64,000 nucleotides of DNA. Source: Acidobacteriota bacterium. GTDB lineage: Bacteria > Acidobacteriota > Blastocatellia > Pyrinomonadales > Pyrinomonadaceae. Positions 63,314 through 64,000 of this stretch are shown here, in pieces. The position numbers were made by a program, and so were the translations under genes. The stretch covers positions 110,584-174,583 of the forward strand of contig JAFDVJ010000011.1 of assembly GCA_018269075.1 (NCBI GenBank), read 5' to 3'. Numbering within the stretch: position 1 is the first letter of the stretch; each line of letters opens with the position of its first letter. The notes beneath the pieces were generated by a model. The model saw only the letters and a program-made list of their open reading frames with translations, did no database searches and was not told the DNA's origin.

Positions 63314-64000
63314 TTATTGTTTTTGTTTCAGCGAGATCGTCTGCGTATCGGCTTTGTGAAACGCATCGAACAGGGTCTTCAACGGCTTATAGGACCCGGC
63401 CGGAAAAAGAACGCTGCTGTCGTTGCCGAAAAAGAACTGGCGGCTGTATTTCAGCGTGTTCGTTTCCCTGTTGAGAGAAATTTTGATGTTCAGCGCCCCG
63501 AGATTCTTCGATTCGAAGACCGGCCCCGGCGGGTCGATGCTGTCGGCCTCGTAGTTTTTCGGCAGCTCGATCTCGATCTCGTCGTTTTCCGACCACGGAT
63601 ATTCGAAGTAGATGCTGTATTTGCGCGTCTCGGAGGAAAACAGCGGATTGCTGCCGTACTCGAAAAAGCCGGGCTGCAGAAACAGTCGCTTGCCGGTCTT
63701 CTGCGCGTAGTTCGGAACCCGGACCTTGAAGGAATACGTGTAGGGCTGCTCCGGATCGTCGAAGTTTTCCATCGAAAAATCGGAGATTTCGGCCGTCGGA
63801 ACCGTTCCCATCCAGGATTTTTTCAACATCTCTTCGCGCTCGGCCGGCGTTCTCCGGTACATATCCATCCGGCGCATAATGGCCTGCTGGCCGTTGTGCT
63901 CGACGCGGATCAGACCTTCCAGCGTGCCGTCTTCGAGCAGCCTGAACTTGCCGGCGCGTTTCGACAGGTTGACCTTGTAGCCGGCCATCGGCAGATTGAT
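63314..64000 (-). CDS. C-terminal part of a second DUF3857/transglutaminase-type protein, cut by window end
   Basis: The frame is open to the last base of the window (INLPMAGYKVNLSKRAGK), so the start is missing. About 228 residues are visible. They match the C-terminal beta region of DUF3857/transglutaminase proteins (YAQKTGKRLFLQPGFFEYG, FEYPWSENDEIEIELPKNYEAD, TNTLKYSRQFFFGND). The upstream half would contain the DUF3857 and transglutaminase core. It is followed on the same strand by the intact gene at 61138-63123. Confidence 0.75.
   Translation of the reverse strand: MNLPMAGYKVNLSKRAGKFRLLEDGTLEGLIRVEHNGQQAIMRRMDMYRRTPAEREEMLKKSWMGTVPTAEISDFSMENFDDPEQPYTYSFKVRVPNYAQKTGKRLFLQPGFFEYGSNPLFSSETRKYSIYFEYPWSENDEIEIELPKNYEADSIDPPGPVFESKNLGALNIKISLNRETNTLKYSRQFFFGNDSSVLFPAGSYKPLKTLFDAFHKADTQTISLKQKQ

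Overview
The window is a chromosomal segment of a GC-rich Gram-negative bacterium, most likely an acidobacterium of the Blastocatellia/Pyrinomonadaceae type. This is inferred from gene content: very long secreted CARDB, SBBP, LamG and FG-GAP proteins that share a carboxypeptidase-regulatory-like C-terminus, an ECF sigma factor of the acidobacterial/planctomycete kind paired with a Ser/Thr kinase, a TonB receptor with a regulatory-like N-terminal domain, and a solo topoisomerase IB. No tRNA, rRNA, CRISPR array, prophage or insertion sequence was found.

Layout. (1) 1-5.3 kb: TonB-dependent receptor, then a minus-strand ECF sigma factor/Ser-Thr kinase pair. (2) 5.4-29.4 kb: four very large exported repeat proteins (3100, 1198, 1308 and about 934 residues), interrupted by a small Cys-containing HTH-like protein, an aminotransferase, a 1-Cys peroxiredoxin and a two-PDZ protein. 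(3) 29.9-40.7 kb, all minus strand: the most unusual locus. An AdoMet decarboxylase (SpeD type) leads a run of two DUF4178 zinc-ribbon membrane proteins, a DUF350 protein, two tiny membrane proteins ending in Gly-Gly-Lys, a membrane-embedded spermidine-synthase-like protein, an S23-type four-helix-bundle protein, a Tat-exported flavin oxidoreductase, a polytopic His-rich membrane protein and a lipoprotein. It looks like an envelope-associated polyamine or aminopropyl pathway. (4) 40.8-50.5 kb: mixed housekeeping genes, including dienelactone hydrolase, CrtZ-like hydroxylase, DUF1232, Pta, a UbiE-like methyltransferase, a probably frameshifted ExbD, an RRM protein, IF-1, and secreted unknowns. 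(5) 50.9-56.5 kb: metal-homeostasis run with a His-rich protein, two NicO/UreH-like transporters, a MerC-like protein, a COG0523 GTPase, a WD40 protein and a [2Fe-2S] ferredoxin-like protein. (6) 56.5-64 kb: mercuric-reductase-like flavoprotein, RuvB with an HTH-like partner, topoisomerase IB, and two DUF3857/transglutaminase-type proteins, one cut by the window edge.

A second theme is intergenic. Many gaps hold long imperfect hairpins built from a short word repeated three to five times. The word differs from gap to gap (GTGAAAAA, GATAGATGA, GATTTCG, GTGGAGA and others). Two of these hairpins run exactly to, or into, the stop codons of neighbouring genes, and one directly abuts the S23-type gene. 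A separate GCGGATGACGCGG-type hairpin occurs twice.

All functional calls come from reading motifs and family resemblance. No database search was run.
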